The notes under the pieces are model-generated. The model had not been told where the DNA came from. It ran no database searches and saw only the letters and a list, made by a program, of their open reading frames with translations. 64,000 nucleotides of DNA from UBA2279 sp041595875 (lineage in GTDB: Bacteria > Actinomycetota > Coriobacteriia > Anaerosomatales > Anaerosomataceae): NCBI GenBank assembly GCA_041595875.1, contig JBFHJN010000006.1, positions 1 to 64,000 on the forward strand, written 5' to 3'. A program made the translations under genes and the position numbers. The first letter of the stretch is position 1, and each line of letters opens with the position of its first letter. This document shows, piece by piece, positions 63,354 to 64,000 of the stretch.

Positions 63354-63623
63354 CTAGCGCCTGCCCTTTGCTGCATGCCCGCGGAATGTGCGCGTGGGCG
63401 CGAACTCACCGAACTTGTGGCCGACCATGGACTCGGTGACATACACCGGCACATGCTTGCGACCGTCGTGCACAGCGACCGTGTGGCCGACCATCTCAGG
63501 GAAGATAGTCGAGGCACGCGACCACGTCTTGATGACCTTCTTCTCGCCGGCCTCGTTCATCTTCTGGATACGCTCCAGAAGACGCGGCTCGACGTAGGGT
63601 CCCTTCTTCAGGCTTCTGCTCAT
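63354..63623 (-). CDS. rpsS: 30S ribosomal protein S19
   Basis: 89-aa head protein. MSRSLKKGPYVEPRLLERIQ, the central TWSRASTIFPEMVGHTVAVHDGRKHVPVYVTESMVGHKFGEFAPTRTFRGH (read in parts) are diagnostic. Between rplB and rplV as expected. Confidence 0.98.
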   Translation of the reverse strand: MSRSLKKGPYVEPRLLERIQKMNEAGEKKVIKTWSRASTIFPEMVGHTVAVHDGRKHVPVYVTESMVGHKFGEFAPTRTFRGHAAKGRR

Positions 63624-63650
63624 GGTCTGACTCCAGCTCCTTAGCCCGCG

Positions 63651-64000
63651 CTACTTCTTGCGACGGCGAATGATCATCCGGTCGGACGCCTTGTTCTTGT
63701 GACGCGTACGGTGGCCCTTGGTGGGAACACCCCATGGCGTTACAGGATGACGGCCAGCGGTCTTGTTCTTGCCCTCGCCACCACCGTGCGGGTGGTCGAC
63801 CGGGTTCATCGCAGTACCACGAACCGTCGGGCGGACACCCTTCCAGCGATTACGCCCGGCCTTACCGATCGAGATACCTTCGTGCTCAGCGTTGCCCACC
63901 ACGCCAACCGTTGCACGGCAGGTGAGTGGCACCATACGCATCTCAGAAGACGGCATACGCAAGATAGCGTTGGGTCCCTCCTTCGCCATCAGCTGAGCCG
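63651..64000 (-). CDS. rplB: 50S ribosomal protein L2 (partial, 5' end beyond window)
   Basis: C-terminal ~115 residues of L2, a peptidyl-transferase centre protein. AQLMAKEGPNAILRMPSSEMRMVPLTCRATVG (read in parts), GRNRWKGVRPTVRGTAMNPVDHPHGGGEG with the conserved HPHGGGEG, and the ending RTRHKNKASDRMIIRRRKK are seen. The frame stays open to the window edge, so the start lies beyond it. Confidence 0.97.
   Translation of the reverse strand, partial: AQLMAKEGPNAILRMPSSEMRMVPLTCRATVGVVGNAEHEGISIGKAGRNRWKGVRPTVRGTAMNPVDHPHGGGEGKNKTAGRHPVTPWGVPTKGHRTRHKNKASDRMIIRRRKK

Overview
The window looks like a high-GC chromosomal segment of an actinobacterium, probably from the Coriobacteriia side of the phylum. 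This is inferred from gene content, not from a marker tree. The pointers are a 6C-type small RNA (a structure known from Actinobacteria), a GuaB3-type IMP dehydrogenase, cell-wall-binding-repeat-2 surface proteins, a V/A-type ATPase operon in place of an F-type one, a fused RimI-TsaD protein, and frequent GTG/TTG starts. Nearly everything is housekeeping. No transposase, prophage, CRISPR array, tRNA or rRNA was seen.

Left part (1-18 kb): an MFS exporter is followed by a structured intergenic RNA (6C RNA). Next comes the phosphate module: pstSCAB on the minus strand, divergent from a phoP/phoR two-component pair, with four tandem Pho boxes in the shared upstream region and no phoU. Then a PAP2 phosphatase, a CBS/DRTGG-containing manganese pyrophosphatase and the PcrA helicase lie on the minus strand. 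After them come a small zinc protein, a DAHP synthase/chorismate mutase pair, guaA with guaB3, and an LCP-family wall ligase.

Middle part (18-30 kb): a secreted amidase with three CWB2 repeats, ychF, a LysE-type exporter, groESL under a sigma-70 promoter and CIRCE operator, and a second secreted CWB2 protein. Then a tight overlapping operon runs from a nitroreductase through a family 4 uracil-DNA glycosylase, tsaE and tsaB to the rimI-tsaD fusion (t6A tRNA modification and S18 acetylation). A small unrecognised gene with a strong ribosome binding site closes this section.

30-39 kb: a nine-gene V/A-ATPase operon (G/H-I-K-E-C-F-A-B-D). Its proteolipid subunit is a single hairpin behind a leader sequence, as in Thermus.

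39-47 kb: envelope and amino-sugar genes (alr, a CBS protein, nnrDE, acpS, glmS, glmM). A well-preserved glmS ribozyme with its own promoter lies between glmM and glmS, so glucosamine-6-phosphate should destabilise the glmS message.

46.5-64 kb: the ribosomal protein superoperon, read on the minus strand from rplB (cut by the window edge) through the S10/spc/alpha blocks (S19, L22, S3, L16, L29, S17, L14, L24, L5, S14, S8, L6, L18, S5, L30, L15, secY, adk, map, infA, L36, S13, S11, S4, rpoA, L17). It is followed by an ECF transporter core (two ATPases and EcfT), truA, and rplM-rpsI. The rplM-rpsI pair has a near-consensus promoter and a leader hairpin.

I did not find a convincing wholly new system. 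The parts most worth a second look are the RNA regulation (6C RNA, glmS ribozyme, rplM leader), the Pho box array, the V/A-ATPase, and a few small orphan elements: the 114-aa gene at 29865, the 67-aa zinc protein, the palindrome near 30306, and the duplicated tail of tsaD.
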